From Catillopecten margaritatus gill symbiont (GTDB lineage: Bacteria; Pseudomonadota; Gammaproteobacteria; PS1; Pseudothioglobaceae): a DNA stretch of 64,000 nucleotides. The notes below the pieces were generated by a model, which was not told where the DNA came from, searched no databases, and saw only the letters and a program-made list of their open reading frames with translations. Each line of letters starts with the position of its first letter. The first letter of the stretch is position 1. Shown here piece after piece: positions 25,999 through 34,490 of this stretch. Location of the stretch: assembly GCA_037956075.1 (NCBI GenBank), contig CP138327.1, positions 62,001-126,000 of the forward strand, in the 5' to 3' direction. The translations under genes were made by a program, and so were the position numbers.

Positions 25999-26322
25999 AT
26001 GGCTTTATATAGTTTTTTGCCCGTGTATAAGGTTAGTTATGATTTGCTGGTGGATTTGTTTGTGTTTACCAAAGAGTTTAACAAGGAATACAAATATACG
26101 GTAGGCGAGAGTATTAAAAAAGAAACCATTGAAATGATTATTAATATTTATCGGGCTAATAGCAGAAAAGACAAAGTTAAGCATATTGTAAAAGCTAGAG
26201 AAAATATTGAAGTGATATGGGTTTTATTGAGATTGTTGCGTGATCTTAAACAGGTTAATATTAAAAAATTTGCTGGATTGAATGACAAATGTGAAAGCGT
26301 CTCAAAACAACTAACTGCTTAA
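25999..26322 (+). CDS. avd: Avd, copy 3 (C-terminus altered)
   Basis: 107 residues. It differs from copies 1 and 2 by Arg to Trp in the IEVIRVLL helix. A small deletion (ACTGCCTGGCATAAAA becomes ACTGCTTAAAA) creates an early stop after KQLTA, removing the last 10 residues. The four-helix core is complete, so it may still fold. Confidence 0.85.
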   Translation: MALYSFLPVYKVSYDLLVDLFVFTKEFNKEYKYTVGESIKKETIEMIINIYRANSRKDKVKHIVKARENIEVIWVLLRLLRDLKQVNIKKFAGLNDKCESVSKQLTA

Positions 26323-26333
26323 AAGCTCACTTA

Positions 26334-26585
26334 ATGCCACAAGATAGAGAATTATTACTTGAAAAGCTGTTCGAGGCTTATTATTCAACACGAAAAAATA
26401 AGCGCAATACTCATTCTTGCGCTGAATACGAAGTCAATTATGAAGGCCATTTAATTGCTTTGTGTGATCGACTACTTGATAAAACTTACCAGCCTAAAAG
26501 ATCCATTTGTTTTATCTCTTTCTATCCTGTACAAAGAGAGATTTTTGCTGCTAATTTTGAAGATAGAATTATTCCAACAATATAA
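26334..26585 (+). pseudogene. RT fragment copy 3, interrupted by RAYT element
   Basis: Matches the first ~80 residues of the RT fragment (with Thr to Ala in LFEAYYST) up to EDRII, then runs into the RAYT element end and stops. Even shorter than copies 1 and 2. Confidence 0.85.
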
Positions 26586-27384
26586 AGGGGTCAGTGTTAA
26601 TTAAATAAAACCTTTTTCCTTCTTGTCGTATAATCGTATCTTTTTACAAGATACAAACACTCATGCCAAGAAAACCTCGTATCAACCCTATCAATATTCC
26701 TCAGCATATCATTATTAGGGGTAACAATCGTCAAGTTTGCTTCACCAATAAAGATGATATGGCTTTTTATGTTAGTTGTCTAAAAAATTATTCAAAAAAG
26801 CATCAACTACAAATCCACGCTTGGGTTTTGATGACTAATCACATTCATTTGCTTTGCACGCCACTTGTGCAAAATGCTCTAAGTAAGACTATGCAAGATG
26901 TAGGCAGACTTTATGTCTGTTACTTTAATAAAGCTTATGGGCGTAGTGGTACGCTTTGGGAAGGGCGTTACAAGTCTTCTTTGATACAGTCTGAGTATTA
27001 TTTACTCAGTGTTTATCGTTATATTGAGCTTAATCCAGTACGAGCTGGTATGGTCAATGACCCTGCTGATTATTCTTTTTCTAGTTATCAAATTAATGCA
27101 TTAGGAAAAAGCTCTAATCTTTGTTCGCCACATGAAGAGTATTTATCTTTAGGTGAAACAAATTCAGTAAGACAACAAAACTATCGATTACTTTTTGAAC
27201 AAGAGCTTGATATTAAATTGATTGACAATATTCGTAGAACAACTAATCAAGGTATGGCGATTGGTAATGAAGATTTTATAACTCAAATAAAAAATCTAAC
27301 AGGCTATAATATGGCTAGTAAAAGCAGAGGAAGACCAAAAGGATGGCGGAAAAAGAAGAAATAATTAACACTGACCCCTTTATA
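26581..27384 (+). mobile_element. RAYT/Y1-transposase element, copy 2 (804 bp)
   Basis: Same 804-bp unit with the same inverted ends as copy 1, sitting in the RT fragment. Its right end joins directly to an internal piece of avd (AACAAGGAATAC), so the insertion came with, or was followed by, duplication of the avd-RT segment. Confidence 0.88.
26663..27364 (+). CDS. REP-associated tyrosine transposase (RAYT), copy 2
   Basis: 233 residues, identical to copy 1, with HIH at 60-62. Full length and without frameshift. Confidence 0.93.
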   Translation: MPRKPRINPINIPQHIIIRGNNRQVCFTNKDDMAFYVSCLKNYSKKHQLQIHAWVLMTNHIHLLCTPLVQNALSKTMQDVGRLYVCYFNKAYGRSGTLWEGRYKSSLIQSEYYLLSVYRYIELNPVRAGMVNDPADYSFSSYQINALGKSSNLCSPHEEYLSLGETNSVRQQNYRLLFEQELDIKLIDNIRRTTNQGMAIGNEDFITQIKNLTGYNMASKSRGRPKGWRKKKK

Positions 27385-27385
27385 T

Positions 27386-27797
27386 GTAACAAGGAATACA
27401 AATATACGGTAGGCGAGAGTATTAAAAAAGAAACCATTGAAATGATTATTAATATTTATCGGGCTAATAGCAGAAAAGACAAAGTTAAGCATATTGTAAA
27501 AGCTAGAGAAAATATTGAAGTGATATGGGTTTTATTGAGATTGTTGCGTGATCTTAAACAGGTTAATATTAAAAAATTTGCTGGATTGAATGACAAATGT
27601 GAAAGCGTCTCAAAACAACTAAACATAAAAGCTCACTTAATGCCACAAGATAGAGAATTATTACTTGAAAAGCTGTTCGAGACTTATTATTCAACACGAA
27701 AAAATAAGCGCAATACTCATTCTTGCGCTGAATACGAAGTCAATTATGAAGGCCATTTAATTGCTTTGTGTGATCGACTACTTGATAAAACTTACAA
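27386..27797 (+). pseudogene. partial avd fused in frame to a partial RT fragment (copy 4)
   Basis: Starts inside avd (NKEYKYTVGES) and runs through the Avd helices with the same Arg-to-Trp change as copy 3. An 8-base loss (CTAACTGCCTGGCATAAA to CTAAACATAAA) then joins it in frame to the RT start (MPQDRELLLEKLF) and on to LLDKTYN, where the next RAYT element begins. The open frame 27343-27825 also borrows codons from both flanking RAYT elements. Probably a by-product of tandem duplication rather than a functional fusion. Confidence 0.8.
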
Positions 27798-28601
27798 TAT
27801 AAAGGGGTCAGTGTTAATTAAATAAAACCTTTTTCCTTCTTGTCGTATAATCGTATCTTTTTACAAGATACAAACACTCATGCCAAGAAAACCTCGTATC
27901 AACCCTATCAATATTCCTCAGCATATCATTATTAGGGGTAACAATCGTCAAGTTTGCTTCACCAATAAAGATGATATGGCTTTTTATGTTAGTTGTCTAA
28001 AAAATTATTCAAAAAAGCATCAACTACAAATCCACGCTTGGGTTTTGATGACTAATCACATTCATTTGCTTTGCACGCCACTTGTGCAAAATGCTCTAAG
28101 TAAGACTATGCAAGATGTAGGCAGACTTTATGTCTGTTACTTTAATAAAGCTTATGGGCGTAGTGGTACGCTTTGGGAAGGGCGTTACAAGTCTTCTTTG
28201 ATACAGTCTGAGTATTATTTACTCAGTGTTTATCGTTATATTGAGCTTAATCCAGTACGAGCTGGTATGGTCAATGACCCTGCTGATTATTCTTTTTCTA
28301 GTTATCAAATTAATGCATTAGGAAAAAGCTCTAATCTTTGTTCGCCACATGAAGAGTATTTATCTTTAGGTGAAACAAATTCAGTAAGACAACAAAACTA
28401 TCGATTACTTTTTGAACAAGAGCTTGATATTAAATTGATTGACAATATTCGTAGAACAACTAATCAAGGTATGGCGATTGGTAATGAAGATTTTATAACT
28501 CAAATAAAAAATCTAACAGGCTATAATATGGCTAGTAAAAGCAGAGGAAGACCAAAAGGATGGCGGAAAAAGAAGAAATAATTAACACTGACCCCTTTAT
28601 A
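27798..28601 (+). mobile_element. RAYT/Y1-transposase element, copy 3 (804 bp)
   Basis: Third copy with the same ends. Its right end joins the reversed leader of adhesin 4, replacing the TR, avd and RT fragment expected there. Confidence 0.88.
27880..28581 (+). CDS. REP-associated tyrosine transposase (RAYT), copy 3
   Basis: 233 residues, identical to copies 1 and 2. All three genes read in the + direction although adhesin 4 next door reads in -. Confidence 0.93.
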   Translation: MPRKPRINPINIPQHIIIRGNNRQVCFTNKDDMAFYVSCLKNYSKKHQLQIHAWVLMTNHIHLLCTPLVQNALSKTMQDVGRLYVCYFNKAYGRSGTLWEGRYKSSLIQSEYYLLSVYRYIELNPVRAGMVNDPADYSFSSYQINALGKSSNLCSPHEEYLSLGETNSVRQQNYRLLFEQELDIKLIDNIRRTTNQGMAIGNEDFITQIKNLTGYNMASKSRGRPKGWRKKKK

Positions 28602-28769
28602 TTCTAGTCTTAACCATTAGTGCCATTAACAAATGAGAGAATGTTTGGATTTATAAACCTCACTTGTTTAATCCTTAAACTAAACAACGCCGGGCTGATT
28701 AACTCATTTATTCTCAATGCTGTAATGTTAAATGCCCTTCCTTAAATGTCTTAACTCCTTGTTATGTAA
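28602..28769 (-). other. remnant of the TR leader downstream of adhesin 4
   Basis: Complement of the first ~160 bases of the leader that precedes TR2 and TR3. It stops within GGTTAAGACTAG, where the RAYT element begins, so adhesin 4 has no TR of its own beside it. No gene is seen. Confidence 0.7.
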
Positions 28770-28884
28770 TAAAAAACCACCCAAGCAAGCTTGGGTGATG
28801 AATACCCCGCAAGGGGGTATAAATACCCAGCCATTCGGCTGTGTTTAGTTGCACTTTTAGTGCAACTTATGCCAGCTTCGCTGG
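28770..28884 (-). terminator. five-hairpin ladder after VR4
   Basis: Same five stem-loops in the same order, reading on the - strand, ending in a T run (A run on +). Confidence 0.85.
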
Positions 28885-28905
28885 TCGAAGTGCCAAAGTG
28901 TCGAA

Positions 28906-31830
28906 TTAATCCTTTAGACAGCGAACACTAAGCCCGTGCGCCTTATTTCTGGTACCGCGGTACACCGAGGCGTAACTGGCGCCCAGGTAGCGTCTGTGGG
29001 CATTACTACCTGACTCAGTACTACTCCACCAGAACGTGTAGTCGCCACGATAGAAGAAACTACCATCGTGGCGGAGGCCGCCCGCTAACTTAGCCTCGAA
29101 GCCACTAGAGCCACCTACTTTTAGTTTTGTTCCTTCATCAGTACCACGCCAACCCGTTGCTTCTTGATTAGCAACACTCATACCTAATTGACCTTCTAAG
29201 ACTTTCCAATCAGCATCAGATGGCAAACTCCAGCCACTAGGACAAACGTTCATCGCTGCATCCCAAGTGTAGTAATAACCGTCTTCATCGCTTACATCTC
29301 CAGAACCATGAGTACCCACATAAGCATCCCAATAATCCGTACCTAGAACATTATTTCTAGTAGGCACTAATGAAACATTAGATGCACTCCAAGTTTGAGT
29401 GCCGATGGTTATGCTGGCTAGTTCAGTAACGTTAGTGACCGTTACAGTTTGTGTTTCACTATCAGTATTACTATCAGCATCAGTAACAATGATGGTGACT
29501 TCATAAGCATTATCGGTATTGGCGTCTGCTGGTGCTTCAAAGTCTCTAGCAACCATAGAGATCACACCAGTGCCTGAGTCGATTGTAAAGTCAGCAGCAT
29601 CATTGCCACCCAAGCTATAAACCAAGGTGCCAATTGGGGTGCCAGTGACAGCTGGAGTTGAGCCAGTAAAGGCTGCGTTCTCAGCAACGGTGGTGTTGGC
29701 TATTGCATCAATGGTGAAGGTAGCAACAACAGAAGTGTTAATTACAGCTTGAATCTCAACAGTTGTGTCAGTCTCAACAGTTGTTTTAGTTGCAATTCTG
29801 CTGTTCATTTGAGCTAAATTGCCAATGTTTACACCGGTGACACCTGCGTCAACATACTGTTGTACACTTGGTGCTGCACCTGTGCCATCATAGTTAGATA
29901 TTTTAATAATCGCAGAGTTGCCCTTAATACTACCTTCACCTGTAGCTGAGCCTGCTAAGCCTGTGTTTCCAGACCCTGAGCCATTATTGACATTATTATC
30001 GCCGTTATTGTTCTTAAAGTTATTAATTGCTTCAACAACGTCAACTGTTTCAGAGCCTGAGTTGCGTCCTTCAATAGTATTAACACTAGAGCCATCACTG
30101 CCGTTCATGTCTACTACCAACGCTGTAATAGTAATAGTCGGGTTAGCATCAGCTGAGTTTTCACCCATTTGTGAGACTGCTGCTAGCACAGTACCAAATT
30201 TACCCGCATCATCATTAGCGGCAGTGGCAGTGTTAAGATCCGTTGGGATGGTGGCGGTAAAATCAACGCCACTTATACCAAATGCTGTTGCAATTTGTGT
30301 ATTTTTAGTGGTTATATCATTAGCTAAAGTACCAGCATTAGCTAATTGATAAGCAATTTCAGATAAAGGTGAGGCTAGAAGAATTAAGCCTCCTGTGCCT
30401 GAATAAATTTTTGCCGCTCTGAGCACTGGAGAGCTAGTAGTGGTCACACCTGTGGCTTCATCGATATAGGTACCAATGGCATTACAAGAGCTAGAAATTA
30501 GTCCAGTAGGTAGAACAACATTTGACAGTGTTACACTGCCATCAGCGCCTGTTACACCAGAGCCATTGGCAATAGCAACATTTGATGCATTGTAAAGTGT
30601 ACAGGTAGAGCCTACTGTAGGAGCGTTGTATTCACCCAAAACCACGCTAACACCATTTAAGAGTTTTTCAATACGGATTTTGTTAGATCTTTCAACAAAG
30701 TCAAGATCGGTTAGGGTAACAATATTTGAGTTAGCAAAAGCTTGATCAGAGACTTTAAAATTAGTTAATGCTTCGCCATCTTTAAATGGCAGTTGTGCGC
30801 TTAGGCGTGCATAGCTTGCACGCTCAGCTGTGTTTGAGTTTTCAGTACCTATTTCTAGCGTAGTAGAAGGATTAAGCTCTATTTCAACACCTAAAATAGT
30901 ACCTTTAATATTGTCGCCAACTTTGGCATCCCAATAATAGTGCGTGCCTTTGATTTTTGCCCAAGATAGATAAGGTACTTGACCCGTTAGTTTAATGTCA
31001 TGTCCTGCTAGTGGCTCTTCAGTGTAATCACCAATAACTTTCTTATCTGACAATGGGTAGTATTTATTAATATTGGCACTAAAGTTAGCTCTTTGGTATT
31101 CCAAACCTAGCGATGCACGCTTGTGCTTAGACTCGGTTTCATAATCAGTGAATAGATTAATACCAGCAATAGACTGACCACCTTCAAGTAGGTAACGCTG
31201 TCCAAGGCCTAAATTAACAGTGTCACGGCGCTCACCATGGTTTTCACCAGAGTTAATTTGAGCTTGGATAAAAGTTAGCTCTGTTGAATCTGTATTAAGC
31301 TCAGTCAATGGTTGAATGGTTTTAAGACTATATGTTGGGTTATTAGACTCTAATTTATGCACAGAGATTTCAGTTCTACCGTTGCCAATACTATTAGCAA
31401 GTTCATTGGCTTTTTGATTAATAAAGCCTTCGGTTTTATTAATCACTGTGTTGTTGGCTTTATTTTTTAAATTATCAGTAATTTTTTTACCAAGCTGATT
31501 GGCATTGTCAGAATCTGTACCGCCCAAGGCATTACGAACAGAAGAGCCAATCTCTTTAAGGAGTGTATCAATTGTGTTTTCTTCTTTAACAGCTACTTGA
31601 GTATTGTTATCACTGTACTGTTGTCCAAGGTTAAGATAAGCTTCTTTGTCAAACTGGTTAATCTCACCACCTGAGGTAACGTTAAGTGATAGAGTCAAAG
31701 CGCCAAAAGCTAAAAAATGCTTAAGCCTGCTTAGCGCTCTAGAATGTGCCCCACCCACCCACGCAACATGGGTAATTAGGTTGGTGGCATTATAATTAGT
31801 TGAACAGGCGTTTTTTAATAGTGTTTTCAT
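28906..31830 (-). CDS. short-stalk inverse-autotransporter adhesin with DGR-diversified FISUMP domain (target 4)
   Basis: 974 residues, same architecture as adhesin 3 (leader, beta-domain ~182-352, second stalk type with one cadherin-like domain, FISUMP domain) but in frame to the end (GLSVRCLKD). A few substitutions separate it from adhesin 3 (Ile/Val in RDTVNLG, Gly in GTGGLIL, IANTTVAE), plus TNVTELA before the FISUMP domain. Its promoter -10 reads TAAAAT rather than TATAAT, and it has the longest heptamer array. It is the only intact short-stalk copy. Confidence 0.92.
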   Translation of the reverse strand: MKTLLKNACSTNYNATNLITHVAWVGGAHSRALSRLKHFLAFGALTLSLNVTSGGEINQFDKEAYLNLGQQYSDNNTQVAVKEENTIDTLLKEIGSSVRNALGGTDSDNANQLGKKITDNLKNKANNTVINKTEGFINQKANELANSIGNGRTEISVHKLESNNPTYSLKTIQPLTELNTDSTELTFIQAQINSGENHGERRDTVNLGLGQRYLLEGGQSIAGINLFTDYETESKHKRASLGLEYQRANFSANINKYYPLSDKKVIGDYTEEPLAGHDIKLTGQVPYLSWAKIKGTHYYWDAKVGDNIKGTILGVEIELNPSTTLEIGTENSNTAERASYARLSAQLPFKDGEALTNFKVSDQAFANSNIVTLTDLDFVERSNKIRIEKLLNGVSVVLGEYNAPTVGSTCTLYNASNVAIANGSGVTGADGSVTLSNVVLPTGLISSSCNAIGTYIDEATGVTTTSSPVLRAAKIYSGTGGLILLASPLSEIAYQLANAGTLANDITTKNTQIATAFGISGVDFTATIPTDLNTATAANDDAGKFGTVLAAVSQMGENSADANPTITITALVVDMNGSDGSSVNTIEGRNSGSETVDVVEAINNFKNNNGDNNVNNGSGSGNTGLAGSATGEGSIKGNSAIIKISNYDGTGAAPSVQQYVDAGVTGVNIGNLAQMNSRIATKTTVETDTTVEIQAVINTSVVATFTIDAIANTTVAENAAFTGSTPAVTGTPIGTLVYSLGGNDAADFTIDSGTGVISMVARDFEAPADANTDNAYEVTIIVTDADSNTDSETQTVTVTNVTELASITIGTQTWSASNVSLVPTRNNVLGTDYWDAYVGTHGSGDVSDEDGYYYTWDAAMNVCPSGWSLPSDADWKVLEGQLGMSVANQEATGWRGTDEGTKLKVGGSSGFEAKLAGGLRHDGSFFYRGDYTFWWSSTESGSNAHRRYLGASYASVYRGTRNKAHGLSVRCLKD
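28915..29097 (-). repeat. DGR variable repeat 4 (VR4) in adhesin 4
   Basis: 183 bases, same length as the TR. By hand count there are 29 differences: 22 at template adenines and 7 at other bases (including G to T, T to C, T to G and C to A), four of the latter near the 5' end or in otherwise constant codons. It is the most diverged VR. Confidence 0.92.
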
Positions 31831-31906
31831 CGTTAATCGTTAATCGTTAATCGTTAATCGTTAATCGTTAATCGTTAATCGTTAATCGTTAATCGTTAAT
31901 CGTTAA
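31830..31906 (-). repeat. TTAACGA heptamer repeat x11 at the adhesin 4 start codon
   Basis: Eleven perfect copies on the - strand, running into the ATG. The longest of the four arrays (7, 6, 4, 11). Confidence 0.95.
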
Positions 31907-32220
31907 TAAAATTATGTTGTGTATTTTACCGTAACTATTTAACTATTTAACTATTTTTTTTGCTTTTAGACTAGAAAGCCTAATAAAAATCTTTATAAGC
32001 AAGGATTATGGAAAAAAATAGGAAGATAAAGAATAGAGCAAGCCATAAGAGTGTCAATATATTTACAACTTGAAACATTTTCTACTGAAGCGGTAGTCAA
32101 ACATTCGCCTTATGTTGAGCTATGCTTTTTAGCTCTTTTGTGTCTATATTTATTTAAATAAATGCCATCTTCTAGGGTGTTATAATGAAAAAAATATTTT
32201 TTTTAAATACTATACAAGTA
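31907..32220 (-). promoter_or_regulatory. upstream region of adhesin 4
   Basis: Same sequence as upstream of the other adhesins, including the full flank with ATACTTGTATAGTATTT as before adhesin 3. The -10 element is TAAAAT (31923-31928 on +) instead of TATAAT, which should weaken the promoter. From 32221 to the IS1595 end (32289) I see only a small GCTTG/CAAGC hairpin. Confidence 0.65.
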
Positions 32221-32288
32221 TGATTAATGACTGTCCAATCCCCTCTCCTAACATGGAGCTTGAAAAGCAAGCTTCTAATAATTAATTA

Positions 32289-33036
32289 GGGTCTTAACTA
32301 GTTAAGCGGCTCTTTTCTAAAATTATCAAGTAAGATTTTATACATATCTTGCTTACGATTATTAAATCTAAATTCACATTCTTTAAGATGATATTTAAAC
32401 ATTTTTTTATTCATTCCTTTAAATTTTACTAGTCTATTTTTAGCATAACCCCAAAAAGATTCGATGCCGTTAATATGAGAATTTCCTCTGGCAAATTCAT
32501 TCTTACCATGATGAACACGATAATGCTTTTTATAGCCAAAATCTACTAAGCCATTATATCCACGCCATCCGTCAGAATTAATAATACTATCTGTTGATGT
32601 TTTGTCTTTTATTATGCTGTGAAGGGTTATTCTATCGCACTTTTCTATAATTTGAGTATAAACCTTATCACCTCGTTTCAATAAGCCAAATACGATTATC
32701 TTGCCCCTGGCACCTCGGCCGCGTTTCCCACGGACGCGCCGAGCACCAAAGTAGCTTTCATCAACTTCAATCTGCCCCACTAGTGGGGCAGATTGAAGTT
32801 GATATTGGTCTGATAATTCAAAAATTCTTATCCTTACAAGTGTCAAAATTTTATTAACAGTGTTTAAATTTAGATTGGTTAATTGTGCTATTTGAGTAGC
32901 GCTTAAATCCACTGAAAAATATTTAATAACTTCTCTAAATTTTGCCTCTGAAAGTCTTGAACGGTTGTAATACTTATTTTTCCTTTTCATAACTAGTATT
33001 TTAAGCAATTAAAAATTGCTTAACTAGTTAAGACCC
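32289..33036 (-). mobile_element. IS1595-family insertion sequence
   Basis: Perfect 19-base terminal inverted repeats, GGGTCTTAACTAGTTAAGC at 32289-32307 and its complement at 33018-33036, enclose a single transposase gene. The repeat itself contains the palindrome TTAACTAGTTAA. No target duplication is evident. It marks the right boundary of the DGR island. Confidence 0.9.
32298..32990 (-). CDS. IS1595-family transposase
   Basis: 230 residues from the ATG at 32990 (a TTG six codons upstream is less likely). Family motifs: IEVDESYFGARRVRGKRGRGARGK around the first acidic residue, NSDGWRGYNGL around the second, and HINGIESFWGYAKNRL near the C-terminus. It has the short ISSod11/IS1016-like form without a zinc ribbon. 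Intact. Confidence 0.9.
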   Translation of the reverse strand: MKRKNKYYNRSRLSEAKFREVIKYFSVDLSATQIAQLTNLNLNTVNKILTLVRIRIFELSDQYQLQSAPLVGQIEVDESYFGARRVRGKRGRGARGKIIVFGLLKRGDKVYTQIIEKCDRITLHSIIKDKTSTDSIINSDGWRGYNGLVDFGYKKHYRVHHGKNEFARGNSHINGIESFWGYAKNRLVKFKGMNKKMFKYHLKECEFRFNNRKQDMYKILLDNFRKEPLN

Positions 33037-33074
33037 ATATTGGGGTCAGAGTGAACCCCCCACTTTACTGGACG

Positions 33075-33137
33075 CTAGTTACTATTATAAAACACCTCCT
33101 CAAACTCATTCGGTGGTTTGTAATTTAAATACGAATG
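33075..33137 (-). pseudogene. C-terminal remnant of an IS3-family transposase
   Basis: On the - strand the frame reads HSYLNYKPPNEFEEVFYNSN followed by a stop. This matches the conserved IS3-type C-terminus (H-S-x-L-x-Y-x-x-P-x-x-F). The rest of the element is gone. It sits between the IS1595 end and the cysE promoter region. Confidence 0.7.
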
Positions 33138-33184
33138 CAGCTTTCACCCAAAAATTCGTCAAATAATTGGCTATTCTCCTTATT

Positions 33185-33277
33185 TTTGGATTAGGGCTAT
33201 GAGTGGGGCTTATATTTTTCGCAAATACAGATAGAACAAAGGGCAGCACTCTCTTTGCAATCTCTACTTTTGGATTA
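33185..33277. repeat. half copy of a MITE-like fold-back repeat
   Basis: Resembles the right half of the element at 50168-50321: TTTTTCGCAAATACAG, a GGGCAGCACT segment and the terminal TCTACTTTTGGATTA at 33263-33277. The left arm is missing. Confidence 0.65.
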
Positions 33278-33308
33278 AGATATTAGCATTTTATGATATA
33301 ATTCAAAG

Positions 33309-34007
33309 ATGAAATTTATTGAAGACATTCAAAGCGTTTTTGACCGTGACCCAGCGGCAAGAAATACTTTTGAAATTATTACTTGTTATTCTGGTGTTCA
33401 AGCGATGTTGTTTTATCGCTTGGCACATCATTTGTGGGGGTTTAAACTTAAATGGCTGGCGCGTTTTATTTCTATGCTTGGCAGGTGGTTGACGGGGATT
33501 GAGATTCACCCTGCAGCGATGATTGGCAGGCGTTTTTTTATTGACCATGGGATGGGTGTGGTGATTGGTGAGACCACTGAAATTGGGGATGATTGCACGC
33601 TTTATCAAGGGGTTACTTTGGGTGGTACCAGTTGGGATAAGGGCAAACGCCACCCGACATTGGGTGATAATGTGGTCATTGGTGCAGGGGCAAAAATTCT
33701 GGGCCCGATTACTTTGGAAGATGGGGTGCGTGTTGGTTCAAATTCGGTGGTGGTTAAGTCTGTTGAAAAAGACCAGACCATTGTTGGCGTCCCTGGACGG
33801 GCGTTGAAGGAGGCTAAAAAACAGTCGGAAAAATTTGATTCTTATGCAGTAGATGCGGATGTGGATGACCCTACGGTTAAGGCGATTAACTCGATTTTGA
33901 AGCATTTGCATGATATGGATTCGCAGTTGCACAAAGTGTCCAAAGAATTGAATATTGAAGAGGGCAAAGACACCTCGGTGAACGATTTAGAAATCGAAAG
34001 TAAATAA
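33309..34007 (+). CDS. cysE: serine O-acetyltransferase
   Basis: 232 residues. It makes O-acetylserine from serine and acetyl-CoA, the first step of cysteine synthesis. After an N-terminal helical part ([15 protein letters not shown]), a left-handed beta-helix of hexapeptide repeats carries the catalytic [18 protein letters not shown] and the [12 protein letters not shown] loop. The C-terminus is longer and more acidic than in minimal homologues. A TATAAT at 33297-33302 ends only 7 bases before the ATG, so the message may be nearly leaderless. Location just before iscR is usual for Isc operons (cysteine feeds IscS). Confidence 0.94.
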   Translation: MKFIEDIQSVFDRDPAARNTFEIITCYSGVQAMLFYRLAHHLWGFKLKWLARFISMLGRWLTGIEIHPAAMIGRRFFIDHGMGVVIGETTEIGDDCTLYQGVTLGGTSWDKGKRHPTLGDNVVIGAGAKILGPITLEDGVRVGSNSVVVKSVEKDQTIVGVPGRALKEAKKQSEKFDSYAVDADVDDPTVKAINSILKHLHDMDSQLHKVSKELNIEEGKDTSVNDLEIESK

Positions 34008-34028
34008 CCAACTAAAATAGTTGGTTAA
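34004..34028 (+). promoter_or_regulatory. candidate IscR type-1 operator over the iscR promoter
   Basis: The palindrome AACCAACTA-AAA-TAGTTGGTT (34006-34026) matches about 20 of 25 positions of the published type-1 IscR consensus (ATA, YY, ACT, A/T centre, AGT, RR, TA). It overlaps the cysE stop and the expected -35 of a promoter with TATAAT at 34032-34037. It fits autorepression of isc by [2Fe-2S]-IscR. Confidence 0.7.
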
Positions 34029-34067
34029 GCGTATAATTATCGCTCTTTGAAATACACAAAATTGATT

Positions 34068-34490
34068 ATGCAACTGACTACGAAAGGACGCTACGCTGTA
34101 ACAGCGATGCTAGATTTGGCATCAAATGACACTGGAAAACCGATTACTTTAGATATTATTTCACAAAGACAAAACATTTCTTTGTCTTATTTGGAGCAGT
34201 TATTTGCTAAATTGCGTCGTGCAGATTTGGTCAAAAGTGTACGAGGACCAGGTGGCGGTTATTTACTTGACGCACAAGCGAAAGACATTAGTCTGTCGCA
34301 AATCATTGAGGCGGTTGATGAAAACATTGATTTACGCCGTTGTAAAGGCATGGGGAGTGGCTGTAATAACGGTCGTCAATGCATTTCACATCAGTTGTGG
34401 TGCGATGTCAGCGAGCAAATTAGAGATTTTTTAAGTGGCAGGACGCTACAAATGGTAATTGATAATCACGAAACAAAAGGACAAAAATAA
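34068..34490 (+). CDS. iscR: Fe-S cluster-responsive transcription regulator IscR
   Basis: 140 residues from ATG 34068, chosen because the family begins M-x-L-T-x-K-GRYAV; an upstream ATG at 34047 would add seven residues. Rrf2-type winged helix at the N-terminus ([28 protein letters not shown]). Cluster ligands are present: C92, C99, C105 and H108. It represses the isc operon when it holds a [2Fe-2S] cluster. The stop overlaps the iscS start (TAATG). Confidence 0.95.
   Translation: MQLTTKGRYAVTAMLDLASNDTGKPITLDIISQRQNISLSYLEQLFAKLRRADLVKSVRGPGGGYLLDAQAKDISLSQIIEAVDENIDLRRCKGMGSGCNNGRQCISHQLWCDVSEQIRDFLSGRTLQMVIDNHETKGQK

Noticed and set aside
33303-33653. - strand ORF opposite cysE
   Set aside because: Shadow of cysE with no homology or start signal.
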